Shown: piece after piece, positions 37,191-52,859 of the stretch
Layout: each line of letters opens with the position of its first letter
Position numbering within the stretch: the first letter of the stretch is position 1
From: Hydractinia symbiolongicarpus
Lineage: Eukaryota > Cnidaria > Hydrozoa > Anthoathecata > Hydractiniidae
DNA: 64,000 nt
Direction: 5' to 3'
Assembly: GCF_029227915.1 (NCBI RefSeq)
Contig: NC_079883.1
Span: 10,602,001 to 10,666,000, forward strand
Position numbers and translations under genes: made by a program
The notes under the pieces: model-generated
What the model was told of the DNA's origin: nothing
Database searches by the model: none
What the model saw: only the letters and a program-made list of their open reading frames with translations

Positions 37191-37668
37191 TTAACAGAAT
37201 TCAGACAGCTTTAAAAAGAGGCCATAAAATTACCTACTGCTCGTGGAAACACCCTAATTAACCAATAGAGTTGCGTCATTACAAAATGTTCCGAACATTT
37301 TGTACATTTTTTTAAGTAAAACTGTAGTTTTTTTAAAAATTCGTGGTCTTAATGTTTCAGTAAGGCAATAAATTTGGCATCGTTGGAATTCGCCAAACCT
37401 TCTGCTACTTACTAAAAAAAAAAAAAGTCAAAAGCTTTTGTGTATCAGAAGATACAGCCGTTTTCCCGTAGCCAAAAAACACAGATTTTATAAAAATGTT
37501 AAAGTAATGAGCGTAATGTCATTATGCAGCCAATCAGAAATTACTTTCTTAGCACCAATCAAATGGTTTGTTTTGAACCTTAGCTGTCAATCAATATGAG
37601 AAATAAAACTTTGGCGCGATAGTGCATTTTAGACCGTCTTGTGTATCCGTACTACATCGACTTCTTAA

Positions 37669-38082
<414 letters not shown>

Positions 38083-38443
38083 GCATCTTACCAAACAAAA
38101 AACGGCTATTTTTATAGCCACACATCCATAAAAAATATTACGGCTAGCTTTTTATATCAAACTTTGTCCTGCTTTCTGTTTAAATTTTATGCTACATAAA
38201 AATTTTATGCTACATAAAGTTTGACAATGTTAAAAATATGAAGGGCAAGAAAAGTAAAAGCAAGAAAATAAGAAATTTAAAAACGAAAATACTTAAACTT
38301 AGGGAATCTAATCTTAAATTTACTCTTTTTTAACTGTTTAAGTGACTTAAACAAGTTTAACTTTGTACCAAGATAATGTTTTTTTGTAAATGTGTGGCTA
38401 TAAAAATAGCCGTTTGTTAATGTAATAGCCAGATACACACAAA

Positions 38444-38995
38444 TTATTTTTTTGCGGTCTTCTTTGCTGCCTTTTTGGGAGTCTTTTTGACCTTCTTTGC
38501 TGCAGGTTTTTTAGCAACAGGCTTCTTTGTGGGTTTCTTAGCTGCTGGTTTCTTAGCCGAGGCTTTCTTTGTGGCAGGCTTCTTTGCTGCTTTCTTTGGC
38601 GTGCTCTTCTTTGCTGGCTTCTTTTTTGGTGTACTTTTCTTTGCAGTAGGCTTCTTTGCCGTTGGCTTTTTTGCTGCGGCCTTTTTCTTAGGTTTTTCTT
38701 TTTTTACCTGACCTAGCTTGAATGATCCAGAAGCACCAGTGCCTTTAGTTTGAATCAAATCGCCTGATGTTACTCCTCGTTTAAGAGCCATTTTCAGATG
38801 ATGATCTGAGTTTTCAGCAACTTTGTAATTTGCATGAATATATTTTGTAATAGCTTGGCGAGATGAACCACCGCGTTCCTTTAGGGTAGCGATAGCAGCC
38901 TTGATCATGTCCACATATTTAGGGTGATCAGCTGTCTTCTTTGCAGCAGGTTTCTTCTTGGGTGCGATTTTCTTTGGAGAAGCTGCTTCACTCAT
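38444..38995 (-). CDS. H1: Linker histone H1 (unit 7)
   Basis: Same protein as unit 1, ATG at 38995; stem-loop 38396-38411. Confidence 0.95.
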   Translation of the reverse strand: MSEAASPKKIAPKKKPAAKKTADHPKYVDMIKAAIATLKERGGSSRQAITKYIHANYKVAENSDHHLKMALKRGVTSGDLIQTKGTGASGSFKLGQVKKEKPKKKAAAKKPTAKKPTAKKSTPKKKPAKKSTPKKAAKKPATKKASAKKPAAKKPTKKPVAKKPAAKKVKKTPKKAAKKTAKK

Positions 38996-39574
38996 TTTTA
39001 ATGTTTTCTTACAACAATCCAACGATAAACGATGCTTGTTATCACAGTAGAAGTATACTAAACATTACCGTGTAAATGAGATATAATTTAAGACGGTGCG
39101 AAGTATGCGGACGTAAAAGTACCACTCCCGGGAATTGATTTGGCGCGAAAACAGAAATGTGTGTTTCTGTACATCGTATAATGTCCGTTTTGGGTGCCGC
39201 GACTATGCGAAAGCATGTTAATTTTTATTTGTAGTACGACGCAATAGTCTGCAAGAGAAGCTGCTGGAGTTTGAGGTCTTCAGCATTACATCTAGTCTGT
39301 TAATTTGGGCTTCTTCCGCGCTCGTGTTAGGATTTTCATAAAGCGTTCTTTGGTTTGCGTTGCGTATGTCGGCCTACATCATCGACACGGCCTGTTTCCG
39401 GCTATTAGGAGCAATTCATATATTGGGCACTGCGTTTCGACTTTTTTATTAGACCACAGTAAAAAAATTCACTCACAGAAGTCCCTTTCTTTCATGGCTA
39501 CAAACACGAAGAATTCTGTCGTAAGTAAAACGAATGCGCAAGCCAAAATGACGATGGGGCGAAGTCATAAGCAT

Positions 39575-39647
39575 GGCCCTGTGGCCCAATGGATAAGGCA
39601 TCTGACTACGAATCAGGGGATTCCAGGTTCGACTCCTGGCAGGGTCG
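39575..39647 (+). tRNA. trnR-ACG: tRNA-Arg(ACG), type B (unit 7)
   Basis: G1-C72 form. Confidence 0.88.
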
Positions 39648-39969
39648 CACTGTCGCATTTCGGCTGCATGGTCTACTGTGTAACGCGCGCGCACGTTCTG
39701 GCGTAATGCGTTGATAAACGGAATGTACGCAGACATATTGGAAAGTAATATCACGCACTTAGTATCGTCGCCTTTGTTAGCATTCATGTAAGTTACCATC
39801 CACTCGCTACAGTCGCTCTCCATCCTACGGCTAAATCAACAGCCGTGATTTTTACTATGTCGCCGTCCATCCGTACGCGGTGACAGTTGTAAGCTTTACA
39901 GTAACGTGACATGCTCCACAAGCAGTTACGGTGTGTGGACGATGCCTATCATGGCAACGCTTGTTCTTT

Positions 39970-40156
39970 ATCGCTTCTCGGCCTAATGGCTAAGATCAAG
40001 TGTAGTATCTGTTCTTATCAGTTTAATATCTGGTAGGCCATTCTCTGAATGGTCAGTATATTAATCTGATTTTTGGCCTTGGGTCATGGAGGTGGATTCA
40101 TTCACGCCGTGACCACGGGTTGCCTTGGTGTTGCACTATTACCGATGGCGGCCCAC
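39970..40156 (+). ncRNA. U2: U2 snRNA (unit 7)
   Basis: Same as the unit 1 copy, PSE-like element at 39916-39929. Confidence 0.95.
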
Positions 40157-40346
40157 ATAAGCAATAAAAGAATAATAGCAGTCCTCTTTCCGACGGCACT
40201 CTGCATAGTCTACGGCGGGAACAAAACGCGTACACTGGGGGAGAATACAGCCTATGCCCCGCGACACGGCAGTTTATAACACACTCAAGCCACAAGCATT
40301 AACAAACTTTGAAGGGTACCCTCATGCTACGGTGCAGTTCCAACTC

Positions 40347-40512
40347 ATACTTACCTGACGGGGAAGTAAAGACTGATCAATGAGGGTTTTCTTCCAGAGT
40401 GAGGCTCTTGCATTGCACTACGCTTGGGCTGACCTCTGCGATTACTGCAAACGTCAGTAACTCGACCGTACAATTTCTGGTAGTGGGGGCCTGCGTCCGC
40501 GCTCGCCCCCTC
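40347..40512 (+). ncRNA. U1: U1 snRNA (unit 7)
   Basis: Same as the unit 1 copy, PSE-like element at 40290-40303. Confidence 0.95.
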
Positions 40513-40839
40513 CTTAAGTCAAAATGAATGAGCTTAGAAAAGTTGCGCGGCCAAATGTCGGTGGTGACTTAAACGCTAAGGTAAAACCTCGCTTGGCTGT
40601 TACGAAACGTGATTGCGATATAAGTCCTCGGAAGGCGGCGGAATTTTATTTTATTTGCCATTCCGTCAGGGTTATTGGATGATCGGCAATAGATCGAGTT
40701 TGTATGCATTTGAAAGCTCTTTTTTCTCGTACTATCACCTGAAAATGTCGTAGGAAAATGTCATAGGAAACACTTTCAACAACCGCCACGTTCCTTAATT
40801 GTTATAACAAGAAATGTATCACAGCAAATGAAAATGAAA

Positions 40840-40958
40840 AGCCTACGACACCGGGAGTTCCCAGGCGGTCCCCCATCCAAGTACTATCCCGGCCCGACGA
40901 TGCTTAACTTCCGTGATCAGACGAGAACGGGTGTGTTCATCGTGGTATGGCCGTAGAC
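40840..40958 (-). rRNA. 5S rRNA: 5S rRNA (unit 8)
   Basis: Full-length; the private base at 40816 lies 24 nt beyond its 3' end, outside the RNA. Confidence 0.97.
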
Positions 40959-41155
40959 ATTAGTAGGTGCAAATACGTGCAATTTATTTTGACGTTGTGA
41001 TCAAATTTTTTTATTTAATTTCTTTGAGTTACTTAGGACAAGGCGTATGCATGGATTATCTATTAGACTTTAAGGTTATAGTTTTGTGAAAAAAACAATG
41101 TTTTTTTAAAGATGTGTGGCTATAAAAATAGCCGTTGTTTTCTGAGTGTAGCGGT

Positions 41156-41536
41156 TTACTTCTTCTGTCCTTTGTCGTTCTTCTTTGGGAGTAAGACAGC
41201 TTGAATGTTTGGCAAAACACCACCAGCTGCAATGGTTACACCGCTCAAAAGTTTGTTTAATTCTTCATCATTACGAACAGCCAATTGTAAATGTCTTGGA
41301 ATAATCCTAGCTTTTTTGTTGTCTCTTGCTGCGTTACCAGCCAACTCCAATATCTCAGCAGATAAATATTCCAAGACGGCTGCTAAGTAAACTGGTGCTC
41401 CAGATCCAATTCGGTTAGCATAGTGCCCTCTACGAAGGAATCTATGCACTCTACCGACTGGAAATTGAAGTCCAGCTCTTGAGGATCTTGTCTTGGCTTT
41501 AGCCTTAGCTTTTCCACCTTTTCCACGTCCAGACAT
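41156..41536 (-). CDS. H2A: Histone H2A (unit 8)
   Basis: Same protein as unit 1; stem-loop 41118-41133. Confidence 0.97.
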   Translation of the reverse strand: MSGRGKGGKAKAKAKTRSSRAGLQFPVGRVHRFLRRGHYANRIGSGAPVYLAAVLEYLSAEILELAGNAARDNKKARIIPRHLQLAVRNDEELNKLLSGVTIAAGGVLPNIQAVLLPKKNDKGQKK

Positions 41537-41820
41537 AACTGCGATTTGATTTGTAAGTTAATACAAAAACGTACGAATATTTAACGTAAGTGTTAACGAA
41601 ATAAACTTTACTCGTTTTTTCATCATAAAAATAGGATCGAAATCATGTTTTTTTAACCAATCATAATTAAGTATTAAACAAAAGATTTTTTTTTTAACCA
41701 ATTAAATTGCGTATCGGCGTTTTCGGATCGAATTCGATCCGATTTTTTTACTTATAAACAAAAAGTTTTGACTTGCAGTTTAATGCTTATTTACAAGTTA
41801 AGTAGCAAAAATTTTTAACC

Positions 41821-42225
41821 ATGTCTGACGCAGCAGCTAAAGGAGGAAAACAGGCACCTAAAGTAGCCAAGAAAGGTGAAAAAAGAGCCGGCAAAAAAGG
41901 AGGAAAGATTGGTGGAACTGGTGAAAAGAAACGCAAGAGAAAGAGAAAGGAAAGTTATGCTATTTACATCTACAATGTTTTGAAACAAGTTCACCCAGAT
42001 GTCGGAGTTTCAAGCAAAGCTATGAGCATCATGAACTCATTTGTCAACGACATCTTTGAGCGCATTGCTTCCGAAGCTTCGCGTTTGGCTCTTCAAAACA
42101 AAAAGTCGACCATCTCTTCTCGTGAAATTCAAACCGCAGTACGTCTTCTCTTGCCTGGAGAACTTGCAAAACACGCAGTCAGTGAAGGAACAAAAGCCGT
42201 CACAAAATACACAAGCAGCAAGTAA
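41821..42225 (+). CDS. H2B: Histone H2B (unit 8)
   Basis: Same protein as unit 1; stem-loop 42249-42264. Confidence 0.97.
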   Translation: MSDAAAKGGKQAPKVAKKGEKRAGKKGGKIGGTGEKKRKRKRKESYAIYIYNVLKQVHPDVGVSSKAMSIMNSFVNDIFERIASEASRLALQNKKSTISSREIQTAVRLLLPGELAKHAVSEGTKAVTKYTSSK

Positions 42226-42685
42226 ACCAACGTCTACCAAACACAAACGGTCTTTTTTAAGACCACACATCTTTAAAAAAACATTTACTTGGCGTCACTA
42301 CAAGTTAACCGAAGTTAATAAAACTTCTAAATAATGTGCTTAAGAACACTAGCCTACATTTAAAATACTTCCCCATGTGTGTGTGGATTAGCTTCACTTT
42401 TCATACGTATTATTAGCTGTACTTGCAGAAAAGACAAGTACATTGATCCATGTTATTGCTTACATTTAACTTAACCCAGCTTTTCACGGAAACACTCCCA
42501 GGCAAATTAACCCTACAAAGTATTTCTAAATTTTTTTTGTGTCATATATGACATAGTATCGTATAGCAATAAATGTAACTGTGACAAGACTTTACACATT
42601 GTGTAATTTGGAAGCGTGCACAAAGTAATGTTTTAAAAGATTTGTGGCTATAAAAATAGCCGTTTTTGTTGAGCAATGACAACGC

Positions 42686-43042
<357 letters not shown>

Positions 43043-43520
43043 TTAACAGAATTCAGACAGCTTTAAAAAGAGGCCATAAAATTACCTACTGCTCGTGGAA
43101 ACACCCTAATTAACCAATAGAGTTGCGTCATTACAAAATGTTCCGAACATTTTGTACATTTTTTTAAGTAAAACTGTAGTTTTTTTAAAAATTCGTGGTC
43201 TTAATGTTTCAGTAAGGCAATAAATTTGGCATCGTTGGAATTCGCCAAACCTTCTGCTACTTACTAAAAAAAAAAAAAGTCAAAAGCTTTTGTGTATCAG
43301 AAGATACAGCCGTTTTCCCGTAGCCAAAAAACACAGATTTTATAAAAATGTTAAAGTAATGAGCGTAATGTCATTATGCAGCCAATCAGAAATTACTTTC
43401 TTAGCACCAATCAAATGGTTTGTTTTGAACCTTAGCTGTCAATCAATATGAGAAATAAAACTTTGGCGCGATAGTGCATTTTAGACCGTCTTGTGTATCC
43501 GTACTACATCGACTTCTTAA

Positions 43521-43934
<414 letters not shown>

Positions 43935-44295
43935 GCATCTTACCAAACAAAAAACGGCTATTTTTATAGCCACACATCCATAAAAAATATTACGGCTAGC
44001 TTTTTATATCAAACTTTGTCCTGCTTTCTGTTTAAATTTTATGCTACATAAAAATTTTATGCTACATAAAGTTTGACAATGTTAAAAATATGAAGGGCAA
44101 GAAAAGTAAAAGCAAGAAAATAAGAAATTTAAAAACGAAAATACTTAAACTTAGGGAATCTAATCTTAAATTTACTCTTTTTTAACTGTTTAAGTGACTT
44201 AAACAAGTTTAACTTTGTACCAAGATAATGTTTTTTTGTAAATGTGTGGCTATAAAAATAGCCGTTTGTTAATGTAATAGCCAGATACACACAAA

Positions 44296-44847
44296 TTATT
44301 TTTTTGCGGTCTTCTTTGCTGCCTTTTTGGGAGTCTTTTTGACCTTCTTTGCTGCAGGTTTTTTAGCAACAGGCTTCTTTGTGGGTTTCTTAGCTGCTGG
44401 TTTCTTAGCCGAGGCTTTCTTTGTGGCAGGCTTCTTTGCTGCTTTCTTTGGCGTGCTCTTCTTTGCTGGCTTCTTTTTTGGTGTACTTTTCTTTGCAGTA
44501 GGCTTCTTTGCCGTTGGCTTTTTTGCTGCGGCCTTTTTCTTAGGTTTTTCTTTTTTTACCTGACCTAGCTTGAATGATCCAGAAGCACCAGTGCCTTTAG
44601 TTTGAATCAAATCGCCTGATGTTACTCCTCGTTTAAGAGCCATTTTCAGATGATGATCTGAGTTTTCAGCAACTTTGTAATTTGCATGAATATATTTTGT
44701 AATAGCTTGGCGAGATGAACCACCGCGTTCCTTTAGGGTAGCGATAGCAGCCTTGATCATGTCCACATATTTAGGGTGATCAGCTGTCTTCTTTGCAGCA
44801 GGTTTCTTCTTGGGTGCGATTTTCTTTGGAGAAGCTGCTTCACTCAT
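44296..44847 (-). CDS. H1: Linker histone H1 (unit 8)
   Basis: Same protein as unit 1, ATG at 44847; stem-loop 44248-44263. Confidence 0.95.
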   Translation of the reverse strand: MSEAASPKKIAPKKKPAAKKTADHPKYVDMIKAAIATLKERGGSSRQAITKYIHANYKVAENSDHHLKMALKRGVTSGDLIQTKGTGASGSFKLGQVKKEKPKKKAAAKKPTAKKPTAKKSTPKKKPAKKSTPKKAAKKPATKKASAKKPAAKKPTKKPVAKKPAAKKVKKTPKKAAKKTAKK

Positions 44848-45426
44848 TTTTAATGTTTTCTTACAACAATCCAACGATAAACGATGCTTGTTATCACAGT
44901 AGAAGTATACTAAACATTACCGTGTAAATGAGATATAATTTAAGACGGTGCGAAGTATGCGGACGTAAAAGTACCACTCCCGGGAATTGATTTGGCGCGA
45001 AAACAGAAATGTGTGTTTCTGTACATCGTATAATGTCCGTTTTGGGTGCCGCGACTATGCGAAAGCATGTTAATTTTTATTTGTAGTACGACGCAATAGT
45101 CTGCAAGAGAAGCTGCTGGAGTTTGAGGTCTTCAGCATTACATCTAGTCTGTTAATTTGGGCTTCTTCCGCGCTCGTGTTAGGATTTTCATAAAGCGTTC
45201 TTTGGTTTGCGTTGCGTATGTCGGCCTACATCATCGACACGGCCTGTTTCCGGCTATTAGGAGCAATTCATATATTGGGCACTGCGTTTCGACTTTTTTA
45301 TTAGACCACAGTAAAAAAATTCACTCACAGAAGTCCCTTTCTTTCATGGCTACAAACACGAAGAATTCTGTCGTAAGTAAAACGAATGCGCAAGCCAAAA
45401 TGACGATGGGGCGAAGTCATAAGCAT

Positions 45427-45499
45427 GGCCCTGTGGCCCAATGGATAAGGCATCTGACTACGAATCAGGGGATTCCAGGTTCGACTCCTGGCAGGGTCG
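45427..45499 (+). tRNA. trnR-ACG: tRNA-Arg(ACG), type B (unit 8)
   Basis: G1-C72 form. Confidence 0.88.
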
Positions 45500-45821
45500 C
45501 ACTGTCGCATTTCGGCTGCATGGTCTACTGTGTAACGCGCGCGCACGTTCTGGCGTAATGCGTTGATAAACGGAATGTACGCAGACATATTGGAAAGTAA
45601 TATCACGCACTTAGTATCGTCGCCTTTGTTAGCATTCATGTAAGTTACCATCCACTCGCTACAGTCGCTCTCCATCCTACGGCTAAATCAACAGCCGTGA
45701 TTTTTACTATGTCGCCGTCCATCCGTACGCGGTGACAGTTGTAAGCTTTACAGTAACGTGACATGCTCCACAAGCAGTTACGGTGTGTGGACGATGCCTA
45801 TCATGGCAACGCTTGTTCTTT

Positions 45822-46008
45822 ATCGCTTCTCGGCCTAATGGCTAAGATCAAGTGTAGTATCTGTTCTTATCAGTTTAATATCTGGTAGGCCATTCTCTGA
45901 ATGGTCAGTATATTAATCTGATTTTTGGCCTTGGGTCATGGAGGTGGATTCATTCACGCCGTGACCACGGGTTGCCTTGGTGTTGCACTATTACCGATGG
46001 CGGCCCAC
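45822..46008 (+). ncRNA. U2: U2 snRNA (unit 8)
   Basis: Same as the unit 1 copy, PSE-like element at 45768-45781. Confidence 0.95.
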
Positions 46009-46198
46009 ATAAGCAATAAAAGAATAATAGCAGTCCTCTTTCCGACGGCACTCTGCATAGTCTACGGCGGGAACAAAACGCGTACACTGGGGGAGAATAC
46101 AGCCTATGCCCCGCGACACGGCAGTTTATAACACACTCAAGCCACAAGCATTAACAAACTTTGAAGGGTACCCTCATGCTACGGTGCAGTTCCAACTC

Positions 46199-46364
46199 AT
46201 ACTTACCTGACGGGGAAGTAAAGACTGATCAATGAGGGTTTTCTTCCAGAGTGAGGCTCTTGCATTGCACTACGCTTGGGCTGACCTCTGCGATTACTGC
46301 AAACGTCAGTAACTCGACCGTACAATTTCTGGTAGTGGGGGCCTGCGTCCGCGCTCGCCCCCTC
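46199..46364 (+). ncRNA. U1: U1 snRNA (unit 8)
   Basis: Same as the unit 1 copy, PSE-like element at 46142-46155. Confidence 0.95.
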
Positions 46365-46691
46365 CTTAAGTCAAAATGAATGAGCTTAGAAAAGTTGCGC
46401 GGCCAAATGTCGGTGGTGGCTTAAACGCTAAGGTAAAACCTCGCTTGGCTGTTACGAAACGTGATTGCGATATAAGTCCTCGGAAGGCGGCGGAATTTTA
46501 TTTTATTTGCCATTCCGTCAGGGTTATTGGATGATCGGCAATAGATCGAGTTTGTATGCATTTGAAAGCTCTTTTTTCTCGTACTATCACCTGAAAATGT
46601 CGTAGGAAAATGTCATAGGAAACACTTTCAACAACCGCCACGTTCCTTAATTGTTATAACAAGAAATATATCACAGCAAATGAAAATGAAA

Positions 46692-46810
46692 AGCCTACGA
46701 CACCGGGAGTTCCCAGGCGGTCCCCCATCCAAGTACTATCCCGGCCCGACGATGCTTAACTTCCGTGATCAGACGAGAACGGGTGTGTTCATCGTGGTAT
46801 GGCCGTAGAC
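46692..46810 (-). rRNA. 5S rRNA: 5S rRNA (unit 9)
   Basis: Full-length, same as unit 4. Confidence 0.97.
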
Positions 46811-47007
46811 ATTAGTAGGTGCAAATACGTGCAATTTATTTTGACGTTGTGATCAAATTTTTTTATTTAATTTCTTTGAGTTACTTAGGACAAGGCGTAT
46901 GCATGGATTATCTATTAGACTTTAAGGTTATAGTTTTGTGAAAAAAACAATGTTTTTTTAAAGATGTGTGGCTATAAAAATAGCCGTTGTTTTCTGAGTG
47001 TAGCGGT

Positions 47008-47388
47008 TTACTTCTTCTGTCCTTTGTCGTTCTTCTTTGGGAGTAAGACAGCTTGAATGTTTGGCAAAACACCACCAGCTGCAATGGTTACACCGCTCAA
47101 AAGTTTGTTTAATTCTTCATCATTACGAACAGCCAATTGTAAATGTCTTGGAATAATCCTAGCTTTTTTGTTGTCTCTTGCTGCGTTACCAGCCAACTCC
47201 AATATCTCAGCAGATAAATATTCCAAGACGGCTGCTAAGTAAACTGGTGCTCCAGATCCAATTCGGTTAGCATAGTGCCCTCTACGAAGGAATCTATGCA
47301 CTCTACCGACTGGAAATTGAAGTCCAGCTCTTGAGGATCTTGTCTTGGCTTTAGCCTTAGCTTTTCCACCTTTTCCACGTCCAGACAT
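47008..47388 (-). CDS. H2A: Histone H2A (unit 9)
   Basis: Same protein as unit 1; stem-loop 46970-46985. Confidence 0.97.
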   Translation of the reverse strand: MSGRGKGGKAKAKAKTRSSRAGLQFPVGRVHRFLRRGHYANRIGSGAPVYLAAVLEYLSAEILELAGNAARDNKKARIIPRHLQLAVRNDEELNKLLSGVTIAAGGVLPNIQAVLLPKKNDKGQKK

Positions 47389-47672
47389 AACTGCGATTTG
47401 ATTTGTAAGTTAATACAAAAACGTACGAATATTTAACGTAAGTGTTAACGAAATAAACTTTACTCGTTTTTTCATCATAAAAATAGGATCGAAATCATGT
47501 TTTTTTAACCAATCATAATTAAGTATTAAACAAAAGATTTTTTTTTTAACCAATTAAATTGCGTATCGGCGTTTTCGGATCGAATTCGATCCGATTTTTT
47601 TACTTATAAACAAAAAGTTTTGACTTGCAGTTTAATGCTTATTTACAAGTTAAGTAGCAAAAATTTTTAACC

Positions 47673-48077
47673 ATGTCTGACGCAGCAGCTAAAGGAGGAA
47701 AACAGGCACCTAAAGTAGCCAAGAAAGGTGAAAAAAGAGCCGGCAAAAAAGGAGGAAAGATTGGTGGAACTGGTGAAAAGAAACGCAAGAGAAAGAGAAA
47801 GGAAAGTTATGCTATTTACATCTACAATGTTTTGAAACAAGTTCACCCAGATGTCGGAGTTTCAAGCAAAGCTATGAGCATCATGAACTCATTTGTCAAC
47901 GACATCTTTGAGCGCATTGCTTCCGAAGCTTCGCGTTTGGCTCTTCAAAACAAAAAGTCGACCATCTCTTCTCGTGAAATTCAAACCGCAGTACGTCTTC
48001 TCTTGCCTGGAGAACTTGCAAAACACGCAGTCAGTGAAGGAACAAAAGCCGTCACAAAATACACAAGCAGCAAGTAA
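47673..48077 (+). CDS. H2B: Histone H2B (unit 9)
   Basis: Same protein as unit 1; stem-loop 48101-48116. Confidence 0.97.
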   Translation: MSDAAAKGGKQAPKVAKKGEKRAGKKGGKIGGTGEKKRKRKRKESYAIYIYNVLKQVHPDVGVSSKAMSIMNSFVNDIFERIASEASRLALQNKKSTISSREIQTAVRLLLPGELAKHAVSEGTKAVTKYTSSK

Positions 48078-48537
48078 ACCAACGTCTACCAAACACAAAC
48101 GGTCTTTTTTAAGACCACACATCTTTAAAAAAACATTTACTTGGCGTCACTACAAGTTAACCGAAGTTAATAAAACTTCTAAATAATGTGCTTAAGAACA
48201 CTAGCCTACATTTAAAATACTTCCCCATGTGTGTGTGGATTAGCTTCACTTTTCATACGTATTATTAGCTGTACTTGCAGAAAAGACAAGTACATTGATC
48301 CATGTTATTGCTTACATTTAACTTAACCCAGCTTTTCACGGAAACACTCCCAGGCAAATTAACCCTACAAAGTATTTCTAAATTTTTTTTGTGTCATATA
48401 TGACATAGTATCGTATAGCAATAAATGTAACTGTGACAAGACTTTACACATTGTGTAATTTGGAAGCGTGCACAAAGTAATGTTTTAAAAGATTTGTGGC
48501 TATAAAAATAGCCGTTTTTGTTGAGCAATGACAACGC

Positions 48538-48894
<357 letters not shown>

Positions 48895-49372
48895 TTAACA
48901 GAATTCAGACAGCTTTAAAAAGAGGCCATAAAATTACCTACTGCTCGTGGAAACACCCTAATTAACCAATAGAGTTGCGTCATTACAAAATGTTCCGAAC
49001 ATTTTGTACATTTTTTTAAGTAAAACTGTAGTTTTTTTAAAAATTCGTGGTCTTAATGTTTCAGTAAGGCAATAAATTTGGCATCGTTGGAATTCGCCAA
49101 ACCTTCTGCTACTTACTAAAAAAAAAAAAAGTCAAAAGCTTTTGTGTATCAGAAGATACAGCCGTTTTCCCGTAGCCAAAAAACACAGATTTTATAAAAA
49201 TGTTAAAGTAATGAGCGTAATGTCATTATGCAGCCAATCAGAAATTACTTTCTTAGCACCAATCAAATGGTTTGTTTTGAACCTTAGCTGTCAATCAATA
49301 TGAGAAATAAAACTTTGGCGCGATAGTGCATTTTAGACCGTCTTGTGTATCCGTACTACATCGACTTCTTAA

Positions 49373-49786
<414 letters not shown>

Positions 49787-50147
49787 GCATCTTACCAAAC
49801 AAAAAACGGCTATTTTTATAGCCACACATCCATAAAAAATATTACGGCTAGCTTTTTATATCAAACTTTGTCCTGCTTTCTGTTTAAATTTTATGCTACA
49901 TAAAAATTTTATGCTACATAAAGTTTGACAATGTTAAAAATATGAAGGGCAAGAAAAGTAAAAGCAAGAAAATAAGAAATTTAAAAACGAAAATACTTAA
50001 ACTTAGGGAATCTAATCTTAAATTTACTCTTTTTTAACTGTTTAAGTGACTTAAACAAGTTTAACTTTGTACCAAGATAATGTTTTTTTGTAAATGTGTG
50101 GCTATAAAAATAGCCGTTTGTTAATGTAATAGCCAGATACACACAAA

Positions 50148-50699
50148 TTATTTTTTTGCGGTCTTCTTTGCTGCCTTTTTGGGAGTCTTTTTGACCTTCT
50201 TTGCTGCAGGTTTTTTAGCAACAGGCTTCTTTGTGGGTTTCTTAGCTGCTGGTTTCTTAGCCGAGGCTTTCTTTGTGGCAGGCTTCTTTGCTGCTTTCTT
50301 TGGCGTGCTCTTCTTTGCTGGCTTCTTTTTTGGTGTACTTTTCTTTGCAGTAGGCTTCTTTGCCGTTGGCTTTTTTGCTGCGGCCTTTTTCTTAGGTTTT
50401 TCTTTTTTTACCTGACCTAGCTTGAATGATCCAGAAGCACCAGTGCCTTTAGTTTGAATCAAATCGCCTGATGTTACTCCTCGTTTAAGAGCCATTTTCA
50501 GATGATGATCTGAGTTTTCAGCAACTTTGTAATTTGCATGAATATATTTTGTAATAGCTTGGCGAGATGAACCACCGCGTTCCTTTAGGGTAGCGATAGC
50601 AGCCTTGATCATGTCCACATATTTAGGGTGATCAGCTGTCTTCTTTGCAGCAGGTTTCTTCTTGGGTGCGATTTTCTTTGGAGAAGCTGCTTCACTCAT
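50148..50699 (-). CDS. H1: Linker histone H1 (unit 9)
   Basis: Same protein as unit 1, ATG at 50699; stem-loop 50100-50115. Confidence 0.95.
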   Translation of the reverse strand: MSEAASPKKIAPKKKPAAKKTADHPKYVDMIKAAIATLKERGGSSRQAITKYIHANYKVAENSDHHLKMALKRGVTSGDLIQTKGTGASGSFKLGQVKKEKPKKKAAAKKPTAKKPTAKKSTPKKKPAKKSTPKKAAKKPATKKASAKKPAAKKPTKKPVAKKPAAKKVKKTPKKAAKKTAKK

Positions 50700-51278
50700 T
50701 TTTAATGTTTTCTTACAACAATCCAACGATAAACGATGCTTGTTATCACAGTAGAAGTATACTAAACATTACCGTGTAAATGAGATATAATTTAAGACGG
50801 TGCGAAGTATGCGGACGTAAAAGTACCACTCCCGGGAATTGATTTGGCGCGAAAACAGAAATGTGTGTTTCTGTACATCGTATAATGTCCGTTTTGGGTG
50901 CCGCGACTATGCGAAAGCATGTTAATTTTTATTTGTAGTACGACGCAATAGTCTGCAAGAGAAGCTGCTGGAGTTTGAGGTCTTCAGCATTACATCTAGT
51001 CTGTTAATTTGGGCTTCTTCCGCGCTCGTGTTAGGATTTTCATAAAGCGTTCTTTGGTTTGCGTTGCGTATGTCGGCCTACATCATCGACACGGCCTGTT
51101 TCCGGCTATTAGGAGCAATTCATATATTGGGCACTGCGTTTCGACTTTTTTATTAGACCACAGTAAAAAAATTCACTCACAGAAGTCCCTTTCTTTCATG
51201 GCTACAAACACGAAGAATTCTGTCGTAAGTAAAACGAATGCGCAAGCCAAAATGACGATGGGGCGAAGTCATAAGCAT

Positions 51279-51351
51279 GGCCCTGTGGCCCAATGGATAA
51301 GGCATCTGACTACGAATCAGGGGATTCCAGGTTCGACTCCTGGCAGGGTCG
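51279..51351 (+). tRNA. trnR-ACG: tRNA-Arg(ACG), type B (unit 9)
   Basis: G1-C72 form. Confidence 0.88.
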
Positions 51352-51673
51352 CACTGTCGCATTTCGGCTGCATGGTCTACTGTGTAACGCGCGCGCACGT
51401 TCTGGCGTAATGCGTTGATAAACGGAATGTACGCAGACATATTGGAAAGTAATATCACGCACTTAGTATCGTCGCCTTTGTTAGCATTCATGTAAGTTAC
51501 CATCCACTCGCTACAGTCGCTCTCCATCCTACGGCTAAATCAACAGCCGTGATTTTTACTATGTCGCCGTCCATCCGTACGCGGTGACAGTTGTAAGCTT
51601 TACAGTAACGTGACATGCTCCACAAGCAGTTACGGTGTGTGGACGATGCCTATCATGGCAACGCTTGTTCTTT

Positions 51674-51860
51674 ATCGCTTCTCGGCCTAATGGCTAAGAT
51701 CAAGTGTAGTATCTGTTCTTATCAGTTTAATATCTGGTAGGCCATTCTCTGAATGGTCAGTATATTAATCTGATTTTTGGCCTTGGGTCATGGAGGTGGA
51801 TTCATTCACGCCGTGACCACGGGTTGCCTTGGTGTTGCACTATTACCGATGGCGGCCCAC
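51674..51860 (+). ncRNA. U2: U2 snRNA (unit 9)
   Basis: Same as the unit 1 copy, PSE-like element at 51620-51633. Confidence 0.95.
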
Positions 51861-52050
51861 ATAAGCAATAAAAGAATAATAGCAGTCCTCTTTCCGACGG
51901 CACTCTGCATAGTCTACGGCGGGAACAAAACGCGTACACTGGGGGAGAATACAGCCTATGCCCCGCGACACGGCAGTTTATAACACACTCAAGCCACAAG
52001 CATTAACAAACTTTGAAGGGTACCCTCATGCTACGGTGCAGTTCCAACTC

Positions 52051-52216
52051 ATACTTACCTGACGGGGAAGTAAAGACTGATCAATGAGGGTTTTCTTCCA
52101 GAGTGAGGCTCTTGCATTGCACTACGCTTGGGCTGACCTCTGCGATTACTGCAAACGTCAGTAACTCGACCGTACAATTTCTGGTAGTGGGGGCCTGCGT
52201 CCGCGCTCGCCCCCTC
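52051..52216 (+). ncRNA. U1: U1 snRNA (unit 9)
   Basis: Same as the unit 1 copy, PSE-like element at 51994-52007. Confidence 0.95.
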
Positions 52217-52543
52217 CTTAAGTCAAAATGAATGAGCTTAGAAAAGTTGCGCGGCCAAATGTCGGTGGTGACTTAAACGCTAAGGTAAAACCTCGCTTGG
52301 CTGTTACGAAACGTGATTGCGATATAAGTCCTCGGAAGGCGGCGGAATTTTATTTTATTTGCCATTCCGTCAGGGTTATTGGATGATCGGCAATAGATCG
52401 AGTTTGTATGCATTTGAAAGCTCTTTTTTCTCGTACTATCACCTGAAAATGTCGTAGGAAAATGTCATAGGAAACACTTTCAACAACCGCCACGTTCCTT
52501 AATTGTTATAACAAGAAATATATCACAGCAAATGAAAATGAAA

Positions 52544-52662
52544 AGCCTACGACACCGGGAGTTCCCAGGCGGTCCCCCATCCAAGTACTATCCCGGCCCG
52601 ACGATGCTTAACTTCCGTGATCAGACGAGAACGGGTGTGTTCATCGTGGTATGGCCGTAGAC
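52544..52662 (-). rRNA. 5S rRNA: 5S rRNA (unit 10)
   Basis: Full-length, same as unit 4. Confidence 0.97.
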
Positions 52663-52859
52663 ATTAGTAGGTGCAAATACGTGCAATTTATTTTGACGTT
52701 GTGATCAAATTTTTTTATTTAATTTCTTTGAGTTACTTAGGACAAGGCGTATGCATGGATTATCTATTAGACTTTAAGGTTATAGTTTTGTGAAAAAAAC
52801 AATGTTTTTTTAAAGATGTGTGGCTATAAAAATAGCCGTTGTTTTCTGAGTGTAGCGGT